NCBI GenBank assembly: GCA_900547745.1
Contig: URHT01000002.1
Span: 1-64,000, forward strand
DNA length: 64,000 nucleotides
Direction of reading: 5' to 3'
Origin: an uncultured Eubacteriales bacterium
Lineage (GTDB): Bacteria; Bacillota; Clostridia; Oscillospirales; Oscillospiraceae
Under the pieces are notes generated by a model, which worked only from the letters and a program-made list of their open reading frames with translations, did not search any database and was not told the DNA's origin. A program made the position numbers and the translations under genes. Position 1 is the stretch's first letter; every line of letters starts with the position of its first letter. This document shows positions 6,542 to 15,416 of the stretch, piece after piece.

Positions 6542-8296
6542 ATGGGCATTTCAGACGTCATATCGCTGCTGGGAGGTATCGCCTTATTCCTGTTTGGCAT
6601 GTCTCTGATGGGCGAGGGTCTGAAGAAGGTGGCCGGCAGCAAGCTGGAGCTGGTGCTCTACCGGCTCAGCAGCACACCGCTGAAGGGCGTCCTGCTGGGT
6701 ACCGGCGTCACCGCCGTCATCCAGTCCTCCTCCGCCACCTCCGTGATGGTGGTGGGCTTCGTCAACTCCGGCATGATGAAGGTGCGGCAGGCCATCGGCG
6801 TCATCATGGGCGCCATTCTGGGTACCAGCATCACCGGCTGGATCCTGTGCCTGTCCTATATCCCCGGCGGCAGCGGCCTTGTCCAGCTGCTGAGCACCGA
6901 GGTGCTCACCGGCCTTGTGGCCGTGGCCGGCATCGTCCTGCGCATGTTCTCCGGCAAGACCTCCTCTCGCCATGTGGGGGATATCCTGCTGGGCTTTGCC
7001 GTGCTGATGTACGGCATGTCCGCCATGTCCGGCGCCGTCTCTCCCCTGCGGGAGAGCGAGGCGTTCATCCGTATCCTGACGTCGTTCTCCAATCCGCTGC
7101 TGGGTATTCTGGTGGGCATTGCGTTCACCAGCATCCTGCAGAGCGCCTCCGCCGCCGTGGGTATCCTGCAGGCGCTGTCCATCACCGGGGCCATCACCTT
7201 TGAGATCGCGTTCCCCATCATCATGGGTATCGCCATTGGCGCGGCGGTGCCGGTGCTGCTGTCGGCGCTGGGCGCCAACCTCAACGGCAGGCGTACCGCC
7301 TTTGTGTATCTGCTCATCGACGTGCTGGGTGTGGTCATCTGGTCGCTGATGTTCTACACCCTCAACGCTTTCCTGCATTTCACGTTCCTCGCCGTCACTA
7401 TGAACGCCGTCAGCATTGCCCTGATGAACACCCTGTTCCGTCTGGCCACGCTGGTGGTGCTGTTCCCGCTGATCGGCGCCATGGAAAAGCTGGTGGTGTT
7501 CCTGTTCCCCGACAACGGCCAGCAGGCGGAGGATCAGGACATGGATCGTCTGGAGGAGCGCTTCCTCCAGCATCCGGCGCTGTCCATCGAGCAGAGCCGC
7601 CTTGTCACCAACTCCATGGCCGAGCGCGCCGCCGGCAACCTGCTGGATGCCATGGCCCTGCGCACCGACTACTCCGACAAGGGCTTTCAGGCTGTGGCGG
7701 AGACGGAGTCCCTTATCGACCGTTATGAGGACAAGCTGGGTACCTACCTCATGAAGATCACCAGCCGCTCCCTGTCCAGCGCCCAGAGCGAGGAGGTCAG
7801 CAAGTTCCTCCACACCATCTCGGATTTTGAGCGTATCTCCGACCACGCGCTGAACATTTCCGAAACAGCCAAGGAGATCCACGACAAGGAGATGGTGTTC
7901 TCCGCCGCCGCCGGCCGCGAGCTGGAGGTCATGGAGTCCGCGCTGCGGGAGATACTGGCTATCTCCATCGCCGCCTTTACGGCCAACGACGTGCAGCAGG
8001 CCGCACGGGTGGAGCCGCTGGAGGAGATCATCGACGGCCTGTGTGACGAGATGAAATCCCACCATGTGGATCGCCTGCAGTCCGGAGCCTGCACGCTGGA
8101 TCAGGGCTTCGTGTTCAACGACCTGCTGACCAACTACGAGCGCGTGGCCGACCACTGCTCCAACATCGCCGTGGCCATCATCGAGCTGGGGTCTGACTCC
8201 TTCGACACCCATGAGTACCTCAACAGCGTCCGGGTCATGAAGTCCCACTCCTTCGCCCGGTACTACGAGGAGTACCAGCAGAAGTACCACCTGTAA
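6542..8296 (+). CDS. Na+/phosphate cotransporter family protein with C-terminal PhoU-like domain
   Basis: A 584-residue membrane protein. The N-terminal 320 residues hold the two inverted Na_Pi_cotrans repeats, each with a serine-rich motif: QSSSATSVMVVGF near residue 60 and ILQSASAAVGIL near 197. The C-terminal 220 residues are a soluble PhoU-like four-helix domain (DFERISDHALNISE and ERVADHCSNIA). Bacterial members take up phosphate with Na+ and the PhoU part is thought to sense or restrain flux. The ATG at 6542 has GGGAGGGG at 6526-6533. The gene is monocistronic and complements the high-affinity Pst system further right. Confidence 0.88.
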   Translation: MGISDVISLLGGIALFLFGMSLMGEGLKKVAGSKLELVLYRLSSTPLKGVLLGTGVTAVIQSSSATSVMVVGFVNSGMMKVRQAIGVIMGAILGTSITGWILCLSYIPGGSGLVQLLSTEVLTGLVAVAGIVLRMFSGKTSSRHVGDILLGFAVLMYGMSAMSGAVSPLRESEAFIRILTSFSNPLLGILVGIAFTSILQSASAAVGILQALSITGAITFEIAFPIIMGIAIGAAVPVLLSALGANLNGRRTAFVYLLIDVLGVVIWSLMFYTLNAFLHFTFLAVTMNAVSIALMNTLFRLATLVVLFPLIGAMEKLVVFLFPDNGQQAEDQDMDRLEERFLQHPALSIEQSRLVTNSMAERAAGNLLDAMALRTDYSDKGFQAVAETESLIDRYEDKLGTYLMKITSRSLSSAQSEEVSKFLHTISDFERISDHALNISETAKEIHDKEMVFSAAAGRELEVMESALREILAISIAAFTANDVQQAARVEPLEEIIDGLCDEMKSHHVDRLQSGACTLDQGFVFNDLLTNYERVADHCSNIAVAIIELGSDSFDTHEYLNSVRVMKSHSFARYYEEYQQKYHL

Positions 8297-8331
8297 AGCG
8301 CAGGCGGATACCATGTGAAGATGAAGTGAAG

Positions 8332-8357
8332 AATGCCGCCCATCCGGGCGGCATTTT
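8332..8357 (+). terminator. Terminator after the Na/Pi cotransporter
   Basis: AATGCCGCCC-ATCC-GGGCGGCATT stem-loop followed by TTT. Confidence 0.85.
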
Positions 8358-8476
8358 TGACAGATAGGGCAGGGGCGCGGGAAATTTTATTTATGCGCCG
8401 GCGCGACCATCCGGAAGAAAACCGTACTATTCAGGTGTGAGCGGCTCGCAGACCACAAGACAAAGGAGGGATCACC

Positions 8477-9034
8477 TTGGAGGATAAAGCGCTCATTGAA
8501 CTGTATTGGGCAAGAGACGAGGCGGCTATTACGGAAACCGCCTCAAAATACGGAAAGCTGTGTACATACATCGCGCACAACGTTTTGCACAGTACGGAGG
8601 ACTGCGAGGAGTGCGTGAACGACGCCTATTTCTCCATCTGGAACGCCATTCCCACCCAGCGCCCGGATCGCTTTTCCGTTTTCATCAGCAGGATCACCAG
8701 AAATCTGGCGCTGAAAAGGTGGGAGTATCTTTCCGCTGCCAAGCGCAATACTGCGGCGGTTACGTCTCTCGATGAACTGGGTGACTGCGTGTCCGACACA
8801 TCCAGCGTGGAGAATGAGTTGGAAAACCGACACATCGAAAATGCGATCGGGGAATTCCTCTGGGCGCAGGACAGCGAGAAGCGGAATATTTTTATCCGGC
8901 GCTACTGGTATTTCGATTCCATCCAGACCATCTGCAAACAGACGGGATCCAGCGAGAGCCGGGTCAAATCCATCCTATTCCGCATGCGGCAGAAGCTGCG
9001 GGAGCATCTGGAAAGCGAGGGTATCATATTATGA
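8477..9034 (+). CDS. ECF-like sigma-70 family RNA polymerase sigma factor
   Basis: A 185-residue sigma factor. Region 2 is about residues 20-95 (DCEECVNDAYFSIWNAIP in 2.2-2.3, RFSVFISRITRNLALKR in 2.4); region 4 is about 120-180, with the helix-turn-helix SIQTICKQTGSSESRVKSILFRMRQ. Translation starts at TTG (8477), supported by AAAGGAGGG six bases upstream. Its TGA overlaps the ATG of the next gene, a membrane-anchored protein in the usual anti-sigma position. The signal and regulon are unknown; its own promoter is not a clear sigma-A type, which would fit autoregulation. Confidence 0.85.
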   Translation: MEDKALIELYWARDEAAITETASKYGKLCTYIAHNVLHSTEDCEECVNDAYFSIWNAIPTQRPDRFSVFISRITRNLALKRWEYLSAAKRNTAAVTSLDELGDCVSDTSSVENELENRHIENAIGEFLWAQDSEKRNIFIRRYWYFDSIQTICKQTGSSESRVKSILFRMRQKLREHLESEGIIL

Positions 9035-9666
9035 ACCGGAAACAATTAGCGGACAGGATCGGGAACATCGATGACCGCCTTGTACAGCAGGCGGAGGACG
9101 TTCCCAATTACGCACGCCTGCGCCGGGAAAAACGCCTGAAAAGACTGGCCGGTATGGCGGCTGTGCTTGTGCTGATGGCGTGCAGCGGCGCTGTGGGCGC
9201 CCTCGCCTTCAGCCGGGAAACGGTCACGGAAGTCCCCGCCGAGCAGGAGCAGGTCGTGCTGCGGGAGATTGGTGTGACGCTGCTCCTTCCGGACAGCTGG
9301 AAGGGCCGTTACGAGGTGGTAGAGGACACATTTGCCCCGTATGGCTCCGCCATGTGGGAGTTCTGTGTGCGGTCAGTCTATGAGGCGAAAACGCCCATAG
9401 AAGGTGCCGGCGGCAGCTTCTACCGAGGGACGCTGTTTACTGTGCTCCAATGCGCGGACTACTCCATGTCGGCGGAGGAATTTGCGCAGGGGGGCCTTGC
9501 GGGCATCGGACAGTACCTGTTTGCGACGCAGGACGCTACCTATGCGGTGCTGTACGCAGGCGATATCCAGTTCGATCCGACGGATGCGGAACAGCAGCAG
9601 GAATGGTATTCCATGGCGCAGACCGCGAAGGACATCCGCTTCGTGCTGTCCGACATGCTGTCGTGA
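9031..9666 (+). CDS. Membrane-anchored partner of the ECF sigma factor (putative anti-sigma)
   Basis: A 211-residue single-pass protein. A basic cytoplasmic N-terminus (about 1-40) is followed by one membrane helix (about 41-62, AGMAAVLVLMACSGAVGALA) and a roughly 145-residue exterior domain with no motif I recognise. Gene order, the ATGA overlap with the sigma gene and the topology all argue for an anti-sigma or signal-sensing role, but no zinc anti-sigma HxxxCxxC motif is present. It lacks similarity I can recognise to the DUF4367 partner at 48292. Confidence 0.6.
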   Translation: MNRKQLADRIGNIDDRLVQQAEDVPNYARLRREKRLKRLAGMAAVLVLMACSGAVGALAFSRETVTEVPAEQEQVVLREIGVTLLLPDSWKGRYEVVEDTFAPYGSAMWEFCVRSVYEAKTPIEGAGGSFYRGTLFTVLQCADYSMSAEEFAQGGLAGIGQYLFATQDATYAVLYAGDIQFDPTDAEQQQEWYSMAQTAKDIRFVLSDMLS

Positions 9667-9689
9667 GCCGCGCGCACAGTGGCGCACGG

Positions 9690-9727
9690 CGCGGGGCGGG
9701 GCCTATGTGCCCCGCCGCGTTGCTTTT
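9690..9727 (+). terminator. Probable terminator of the sigma/partner operon
   Basis: A GC-rich GGGGCGGGGC / GCCCCGCC stem followed a few bases later by a CTTTTT run. The spacing to the T-run is looser than ideal. Confidence 0.5.
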
Positions 9728-9760
9728 TATCTGTGGGATATTTCGCGCCCCGGCGCGGGG
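9710..9760. repeat. Dispersed intergenic repeat, copy 1
   Basis: About 50 bp sharing most positions with 52390-52438. The core is ATCTGTGGGATATTTCGCGC, against TATCTCTGGGATATTCCGCG in the other copy, and each core ends in a CGCGCC / GGCGCG inverted pair. Both copies lie just after a terminator. Confidence 0.55.
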
Positions 9761-9773
9761 ATGCCTCCGGCGG

Positions 9774-9805
9774 CCCCATTTCTTTCAGCAGCGAAAGAAA
9801 TGGGG
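9774..9805. repeat. Perfect 13-bp stem-loop
   Basis: CCCCATTTCTTTC and its exact complement flank an AGCAGC loop. No T-run follows, so it is not an obvious terminator. Confidence 0.6.
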
Positions 9806-9891
9806 GGAGAACGCCGCCAAAAGCCCAAGGCGTTTGGATTTCCTTTCGCCGCTTGCAACCGCAAAAAAACCACAAAAAATAGAAATTATCC

Positions 9892-9920
9892 TTGCAAAAC
9901 GAAAATAGTCGTGCTATTAT
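9892..9920 (+). promoter_or_regulatory. Promoter of rpsB-tsf
   Basis: -35 TTGCAA (9892-9897), a 17-bp spacer and -10 TATTAT (9915-9920). It leaves a GC-rich leader of about 100 bases before rpsB that could hold an S2-binding autoregulatory structure. Confidence 0.75.
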
Positions 9921-10029
9921 ATTTCGGTAAATCCGCACAGCTTCGGACTCCCGGTCGGTGCCGCAAGGTTGGCCGGGGGGAGGAGGAGGCTGGAGGTACA
10001 AACTAAAAATCAAAGGAGAAACAACAAAA

Positions 10030-10761
10030 ATGGCAAATCAGAACGTCGTATCCATGAAGGCCCTGCTGGAGGCCGGTGTACACTTCGGCCATCAGACCCG
10101 CCGCTGGAACCCCAAGATGGCGCCCTATATCTACACCGAGCGCAACGGCATCTATATCATCGACCTGCAGAAGACCGTCAAGAAGCTGGAGGAGGCCTAT
10201 GCTTTCGTGCGTCAGCTGTCTGAGAACGGCCAGTCCCTGCTGTTCGTGGGCACCAAGAAGCAGGCCCAGGAGGCCATCAAGGACGAGGCGACCCGCTGCG
10301 GCATGTACTACGTCAACGCCCGCTGGCTGGGCGGCATGATGACCAACTTCAAGACCATGCGCACCCGTATCGACCGTCTGAACCAGCTGAAGACCATGCA
10401 GGCTGACGGTACCTTCGACATGCTGCCCAAGAAGGAAGTCATCAAGCACCTGGGCGAGATCGAGAAGCTGGAGAAGTATCTGGGCGGCGTGAAGGAAATG
10501 AAGAAGCTGCCCGGCGCGCTGTTCATCGTGGACACCCGCAAGGAGCGCAACGCCATCGCCGAGGCGCACCGTCTGGGCATTCCCGTTGTGGCCATCGCCG
10601 ATACCAACTGCGATCCCGACGAGATCGATTACCCCATCCCCGGCAACGATGACGCCATCCGCGCCATCAAGCTGATCGCTTCCGTTATGGCCAACGCCAT
10701 GATCGAGGGCCGTCAGGGCGAGCAGAACGAGGAGGCCGCCGAGGCCAAGGACGCCGAGTAA
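10030..10761 (+). CDS. rpsB: 30S ribosomal protein S2
   Basis: At 243 residues this is normal length for S2, which joins the small subunit last and contacts S1 or the mRNA exit region. The N-terminal signature [22 protein letters not shown] and the [10 protein letters not shown] and [13 protein letters not shown] motifs are all present, with an acidic tail typical of clostridial S2. The ATG at 10030 has AAAGGAG about 10 bases upstream. rpsB-tsf is the conserved bacterial order; a hairpin with a T-run lies between the genes. Confidence 0.98.
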   Translation: MANQNVVSMKALLEAGVHFGHQTRRWNPKMAPYIYTERNGIYIIDLQKTVKKLEEAYAFVRQLSENGQSLLFVGTKKQAQEAIKDEATRCGMYYVNARWLGGMMTNFKTMRTRIDRLNQLKTMQADGTFDMLPKKEVIKHLGEIEKLEKYLGGVKEMKKLPGALFIVDTRKERNAIAEAHRLGIPVVAIADTNCDPDEIDYPIPGNDDAIRAIKLIASVMANAMIEGRQGEQNEEAAEAKDAE

Positions 10762-10788
10762 GTCCGGAATAACACCGCGTAATCTCAC

Positions 10789-10817
10789 GGGGCAGGGAAG
10801 TGTCCCTGCCCCTTTTT
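10789..10817 (+). terminator. Intercistronic terminator/attenuator between rpsB and tsf
   Basis: GGGGCAGGGA-AGTG-TCCCTGCCCC followed by TTTTT. A full intrinsic terminator inside a conserved operon suggests that part of transcription stops after rpsB, raising S2 mRNA relative to EF-Ts. Confidence 0.8.
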
Positions 10818-10846
10818 CAACCAATATTTTACAGGAGGAAACAAAA

Positions 10847-11773
10847 ATGGCTTTTACTGCTGCTGATGTGAAGACCCTGCGCGAGATGACCAGCGTGGGT
10901 ATGATGGACTGCAAGAAGGCACTGGTCGAGTGCGACGGCGATATGGATAAGGCTGTTGAGTGGCTGCGCGAGAAGGGTCTGGCCAAGGCTGCCAAGAAGG
11001 CCGGCCGCATCGCCGCCGAGGGTATGTCCTATGCGCTGACCGAGAACGGCGTGGGCGTCGTGGTGGAGGTCAACTGCGAGACGGACTTCTGCGCCAAGAG
11101 CGACCTGTTCGTGGCCTTTGTGAAGGACATTGCCAAGATCATCGCCGAGCAGAACCCCGCCGATGTGGACGCGCTGATGAACTGCAAGTATGTGGGCAGC
11201 GACCTGACCGTGTCCGAGACCATGCCCGAGAAGGTCATGTCCATCGGTGAGAACCTGCAGATCCGCCGCTTCATCCGCTTTGCCGAGAACACCAGCGTGG
11301 GCTACGTCCATGCTGGCGGCAAGATCGGCGTGCTGGTGAATCTGGCCGTGGAGGGCGGCATCGACGCCACCGAGATCGGCAAGAACATTGCCATGCAGAT
11401 CGCGGCCCTGAACCCCCGCTTCTGGGACAAGTCTCAGGTGACGGACGAGGTGCTGGCCGAGGAGAAGAAGATCGCGCTGGCCCTGATGGACACCGATCCC
11501 AAGATGGCCTCCAAGCCCGAGGCCGTCAAGGAGAAGATCGTCATGGGCAAGATGAACAAGTTCTACGAGGAGAACTGCCTGATGCAGATGGAGTTCGTCC
11601 GCAGCGACATCTTCCAGGGCTCCGTGGAGAAGTACGTGGCCGACGCGGCCAAGAAGCTGGGCGGCTCCGTGAAGTTCGTGGACGCCGTGCGCTTCCAGAC
11701 CGGCGAGGGCATCGAGAAGAAGCAGGAGGATTTCGCCGCTGAGGTCGCCGCTCAGATGAGCATGGGCAAGTAA
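10847..11773 (+). CDS. tsf: Elongation factor Ts
   Basis: A 308-residue nucleotide exchange factor for EF-Tu. The N-terminal UBA-like helix domain holds LREMTSVGMMDCKKAL and the core holds VEVNCETDFCAKSDLF, the conserved TDF motif that inserts near the EF-Tu Mg site. The length is typical. An AGGAGG ribosome site directly precedes the start. It is second in the rpsB operon and closed by a strong terminator. Confidence 0.98.
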   Translation: MAFTAADVKTLREMTSVGMMDCKKALVECDGDMDKAVEWLREKGLAKAAKKAGRIAAEGMSYALTENGVGVVVEVNCETDFCAKSDLFVAFVKDIAKIIAEQNPADVDALMNCKYVGSDLTVSETMPEKVMSIGENLQIRRFIRFAENTSVGYVHAGGKIGVLVNLAVEGGIDATEIGKNIAMQIAALNPRFWDKSQVTDEVLAEEKKIALALMDTDPKMASKPEAVKEKIVMGKMNKFYEENCLMQMEFVRSDIFQGSVEKYVADAAKKLGGSVKFVDAVRFQTGEGIEKKQEDFAAEVAAQMSMGK

Positions 11774-11808
11774 GCGCCTGCCGTCCCTGAATCGTATAAC
11801 GCATACCG

Positions 11809-11844
11809 AACCGCCCTCCGGCCACTGGCCGGAGGGCGGTTTTG
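11809..11844 (+). terminator. Terminator of rpsB-tsf
   Basis: A 15-bp stem AACCGCCCTCCGGCC / GGCCGGAGGGCGGTT with an ACT loop, ending in TTTT. Confidence 0.9.
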
Positions 11845-11884
11845 CGTCGTGTGCAGCTTCTGGGGACGGGGCTGCCTTTTGCAG

Positions 11885-11939
11885 TTTACGCGGATTTTAC
11901 AAAGGTGTGATTTTTCACTTTACATGGTCTTTCTACAAT
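11885..11939 (+). promoter_or_regulatory. pst promoter with Pho-box-like repeats
   Basis: TTTACG (11885) and TTTACA (11896) are spaced 11 bp apart, and another TTTACA lies at 11919. A -10 TACAAT sits at 11934-11939 with no good -35 at 17 bp. Phased TT(A/T)ACA direct repeats ahead of a promoter with a weak -35 are how PhoP-activated promoters of Gram-positive bacteria look. The operon encodes a PhoP-like regulator. The assignment is inferred. Confidence 0.5.
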
Positions 11940-11991
11940 GAGAGCATACACAGGAGATATCCAAAAACATGTGAAACGAGGTAATGCTTTT

Positions 11992-12858
11992 ATGAAGAAG
12001 ATCATGGCATTTGCACTGACCGCGGTGATGGCGCTGGCGCTGCTGGCGGGCTGCGGCAATCAGACCAACAACGACAACGCCAACAATGGCGGCGACAGCG
12101 CCGATAACGGCGGCGCGGCGGCGGTCAGCGGTACGGTGTCCACCGACGGCTCCACCTCCATGGAGAAGGTCATCGGCGCGCTGAGCGAGTCCTATATGGC
12201 GGCCAACAAGGACGTCACCGTGAACTACAACCCCACCGGCTCCGGCGCGGGCATCACCGCCGTGCAGGAGGGCACCTGCGACATCGGCCTTTCCTCCCGC
12301 GCCCTGAAGGACGAGGAGAAGGCGGCCGGCCTGCAGGAGACGGTGCTGGCTTACGATGGCATCGCCATCATCGTACACCCCGACAACCCTGTCAGCGACC
12401 TGACCCTGGAGCAGATCGCCCAGCTGTATACCGGCGAGATCACCAACTGGAAGGATGTGGGCGGTAATGACGCGCAGGTGGTGCTCATCGGCCGCGAGGC
12501 GGCCAGCGGCACCCGCGACGGCTTCGAGTCCATCACCGGCACCAAGGACAAGTGTCAGTACCGGCAGGAGCTGACCTCCACCGGCGACGTGATCACCACA
12601 GTGAGCCAGAACCCCGATGCCATCGGCTATGCGTCCCTGGCCTCCATCAAGGACAGCGTGAAGGCCCTGAACGTGGACGGCGTGACGCCCAGCGAGGCCA
12701 GCGTCAAGGACGGCAGCTACAAGGTGCAGCGTCCCTTCGTGCTGGTGACGGTGGAGGGCAAGGCACTTTCCTCCGCGGCGCAGTCCTTCTTCGACTACGC
12801 CACCTCCGCTGACGCGGCGGACATCATCGCCAAGGCCGGCGCGGTAGCGGCCAACTGA
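11992..12858 (+). CDS. pstS: Phosphate ABC transporter substrate-binding lipoprotein
   Basis: A 288-residue secreted lipoprotein. The type II signal peptide MKKIMAFALTAVMALALLAG is followed by the lipobox Cys and an Asn/Gly linker. The binding domain shows the PstS phosphate-contact loops STDGSTSM, the GSGAGI loop and REAASGTRDGFES. It captures inorganic phosphate outside the cell and delivers it to PstCA. The ATG at 11992 is chosen over upstream in-frame codons because it yields the signal peptide and follows ACGAGGT. First gene of the pst operon. Confidence 0.95.
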   Translation: MKKIMAFALTAVMALALLAGCGNQTNNDNANNGGDSADNGGAAAVSGTVSTDGSTSMEKVIGALSESYMAANKDVTVNYNPTGSGAGITAVQEGTCDIGLSSRALKDEEKAAGLQETVLAYDGIAIIVHPDNPVSDLTLEQIAQLYTGEITNWKDVGGNDAQVVLIGREAASGTRDGFESITGTKDKCQYRQELTSTGDVITTVSQNPDAIGYASLASIKDSVKALNVDGVTPSEASVKDGSYKVQRPFVLVTVEGKALSSAAQSFFDYATSADAADIIAKAGAVAAN

Positions 12859-12924
12859 AAGTAAGGCGCGGCAGGCGACGTCCGGAAACGGGCGCCGCCT
12901 TGCCCCGTATGCGGAGGTACGCAC

Positions 12925-13794
12925 ATGAAAGCGAAACGATTTATGGAAAACGCCATACACGGCTGGTTCCTGCTGATGGGGCTGGTGACGGTAGGCTGCG
13001 TGCTGCTGATCTCGGTCTACCTCATCATCTCCGGCATCCCGGCCATACGGGAGATCGGGCTGGTGAAGTTCCTGTTCGGGCCGGTGTGGGACTCCAACGC
13101 GGCCATGCCGCAGTTCGGGATCCTGCCCTTTATCCTCACCAGCGTGTACGGCACGGCGGGGGCCATCCTGCTGGGCGTGCCGGTGGGGTTCATGACCGCC
13201 GTGTTTCTGGCAAAGATGGCGCCGCCGGGGCTAAAGTCCGCAGTCTCGTCGGCGGTGAGCCTGCTGGCAGGCATCCCATCGGTGGTGTACGGTCTGGTGG
13301 GCATGCTGGTGCTGGTGCCGGGGATCCGACGGATCTTCCATATTCCCGACGGCTCGGGACTGCTGGCTGCCATCGTCGTGCTGGCCATCATGATCCTGCC
13401 GTCCATCATCAACGTGGCGATGACAGCGCTGGAGGCAGTGCCCAAGGAGTACGAGGACGCCTCGCTGGCGCTGGGAGCCACCGCCACGGAGACGTGGTTC
13501 CGGGTATCCGTGCCTGCCGCCCGCAGCGGTATCGCGGCGGCGGTGGTGCTGGGTGTGGGCCGTGCCATCGGCGAGGCCATGGCGGTAATGATGGTGTCCG
13601 GCAACCGGCCCAACATGCCGTCCCTGTTCGAGAGCGTGCGGTTCCTGACCACGGCTGTGGCCAGCGAGATGGGCTACGCGGCGGCGGGACTGCAGCGGCA
13701 GGCGCTGTTTTCCATCGCGCTGGTGCTGTTTTTGTTCATCATGCTCATCAACGCGGCGCTGAATTTTTTCCTGAAGCGCAGTAAGGAGAAGTAA
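12925..13794 (+). CDS. pstC: Phosphate ABC transporter permease PstC
   Basis: A 289-residue inner-membrane permease with about six helices. The cytoplasmic coupling (EAA) loop is [24 protein letters not shown], and the segment [19 protein letters not shown] is characteristic of the Pst permeases. It pairs with PstA to form the phosphate channel. It lies 66 bp after pstS and three bases before pstA, co-transcribed with both. Confidence 0.95.
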   Translation: MKAKRFMENAIHGWFLLMGLVTVGCVLLISVYLIISGIPAIREIGLVKFLFGPVWDSNAAMPQFGILPFILTSVYGTAGAILLGVPVGFMTAVFLAKMAPPGLKSAVSSAVSLLAGIPSVVYGLVGMLVLVPGIRRIFHIPDGSGLLAAIVVLAIMILPSIINVAMTALEAVPKEYEDASLALGATATETWFRVSVPAARSGIAAAVVLGVGRAIGEAMAVMMVSGNRPNMPSLFESVRFLTTAVASEMGYAAAGLQRQALFSIALVLFLFIMLINAALNFFLKRSKEK

Positions 13795-13797
13795 GAC

Positions 13798-14664
13798 ATG
13801 GACAAGACGAATTTTTCCGCCCGGCGGCGTGTATGGAGCGCGGTGATGCGGTGCCTGATGGTGCTGTGCGCGGCGCTGACCTGCGCGCTGGCAGCGTTCC
13901 TTATTATATATGTGCTGGTCAAGGGCGTTCCCAACCTGAGCTGGGCGCTGCTAAGCACCAAGCCCAGCTATCTGGAGGGCACCATCGGCATCCTGCCGGA
14001 CATCATCAGCACCGTGTGCATGGTGCTGACCACGCTGGTGGTGGTGCTGCCGGTGGGCGTGTGCGCGGCGGTGTATCTGACGGAGTACGCACGGAACCGG
14101 CGGCTGGCAGCCGCCATCGAGTACACGGCGGAGACGCTGTCGGGCATCCCGTCCATCATCTACGGACTGGTGGGACAGATGTTCTTCTGCCAGTTCCTGG
14201 GGATGAAGAAGTCCCTGATCGCCGGCGCTATGACGCTGGTCATCATGAACCTGCCCACCATCATGCGCACCACGCAGGAGAGCCTCAAGACCGTGCCCCA
14301 GAGCTACCGGGAGGGTGCGCTGGGGCTGGGCGCCGGGAAGTGGCGCACCATCCGGACGGTGGTGCTGCCGGGCTGCGTGGACGGCGTGCTGACCGGGTGC
14401 ATCCTGGCGGTGGGCCGTATTCTGGGCGAGACGGCGGCGCTTCTGTACACGGCGGGCTTCGCCCACGCACTGTACGGCAGTCTGGGCGAGACGCTGAACA
14501 ATGCCGGCGCCACGCTGTCGGTGGCGCTGTACGTCTACGCCAAGGAGCAGGGCGAGTTCGACGTGGCCTTCGCCATCGCCGCCATCCTGATGGCGCTGGC
14601 GCTGCTCATCGACCTGGCGGCGTCCCTGACGGGGCGGTATTTCAAGAAACGGAGGAGCCTATGA
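13798..14664 (+). CDS. pstA: Phosphate ABC transporter permease PstA
   Basis: A 288-residue membrane permease with about six helices. It shows the [17 protein letters not shown] segment and the coupling loop [21 protein letters not shown]. It is the partner of PstC. Its TGA overlaps the ATG of pstB (ATGA), a sign of translational coupling. Confidence 0.95.
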   Translation: MDKTNFSARRRVWSAVMRCLMVLCAALTCALAAFLIIYVLVKGVPNLSWALLSTKPSYLEGTIGILPDIISTVCMVLTTLVVVLPVGVCAAVYLTEYARNRRLAAAIEYTAETLSGIPSIIYGLVGQMFFCQFLGMKKSLIAGAMTLVIMNLPTIMRTTQESLKTVPQSYREGALGLGAGKWRTIRTVVLPGCVDGVLTGCILAVGRILGETAALLYTAGFAHALYGSLGETLNNAGATLSVALYVYAKEQGEFDVAFAIAAILMALALLIDLAASLTGRYFKKRRSL

Positions 14665-15416
14665 GTGATATCATCACGGTGGAGGGGCTGGATCTGTGGT
14701 ACGGCAGTACGCAGGCGCTGCACCATGTGAGCATGGACATCCCGGAAAAGAGCATCACCGCCCTGATCGGGCCGTCCGGCTGCGGCAAGTCCACGTTCCT
14801 CAAGACGCTGGATCGGATGAACGATCTGGTGCCCGGCGTGCGCATCGAGGGTACGGTGCGCTACGACGGAAAGGACATCTTCGCGGCGGATGTGGATGTC
14901 AACGAGCTGAGGCGGCAGGTGGGCATGGTGTTCCAGAAGCCCAATCCGTTCCCCATGAGCATTTACGACAATGTGGCCTACGGGCCCCGCACCCACGGCG
15001 TGCGGAACCGGGCCAAGCTGGACGAGATCGTGGAGCAGTCCCTGCGGTCGGCGGCCATCTGGGACGAGGTGAAGGATCGGCTGAAGAAGAACGCGCTGGG
15101 GCTGTCCGGCGGCCAGCAGCAGCGGCTGTGCATCGCACGGGCGCTGGCGGTGGAGCCGCGGGTGCTGCTGATGGACGAGCCTACCTCCGCGCTGGATCCC
15201 ATCTCCACATCGAAGATAGAAGAACTTGCAATGGAACTGAAAAAAAGGTACACTATCGTTATCGTGACACACAATATGCAGCAGGCGCTGCGTATCTCCG
15301 ACCGAACCGCGTTTTTCCTGCTGGGTGAGCTGATCGAGTACGACGATACGGAGAAGATGTTCTCCACGCCGTCGCAGAAGAAGACCGAGGACTACATCAC
15401 GGGGAGGTTTGGATAA
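14661..15416 (+). CDS. pstB: Phosphate ABC transporter ATP-binding protein
   Basis: A 251-residue ATPase, the family's usual length. Walker A is GPSGCGKST, the Q-loop is in [12 protein letters not shown] (the NPFP motif is specific to PstB), the signature is LSGGQQQR, Walker B with catalytic Glu is [13 protein letters not shown], and the H-loop is VTHNMQQA. It powers phosphate import through PstCA. The ATG overlaps the pstA stop; its own TAA overlaps the phoU ATG. Confidence 0.97.
   Translation: MSDIITVEGLDLWYGSTQALHHVSMDIPEKSITALIGPSGCGKSTFLKTLDRMNDLVPGVRIEGTVRYDGKDIFAADVDVNELRRQVGMVFQKPNPFPMSIYDNVAYGPRTHGVRNRAKLDEIVEQSLRSAAIWDEVKDRLKKNALGLSGGQQQRLCIARALAVEPRVLLMDEPTSALDPISTSKIEELAMELKKRYTIVIVTHNMQQALRISDRTAFFLLGELIEYDDTEKMFSTPSQKKTEDYITGRFG

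Larger units (their letters stand above)
9667..9891. other. Gene-free region with hairpins and a dispersed repeat
   Basis: No supported gene. From left to right: a GC-rich hairpin that may end the sigma operon (about 9690-9727, GCGGGGC / GCCCCGC then GCTTTTT), a repeat shared with 52390-52438, and a perfect 13-bp stem-loop at 9774-9805. Short open frames exist but have no ribosome sites and run through the repeats. Confidence 0.5.
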
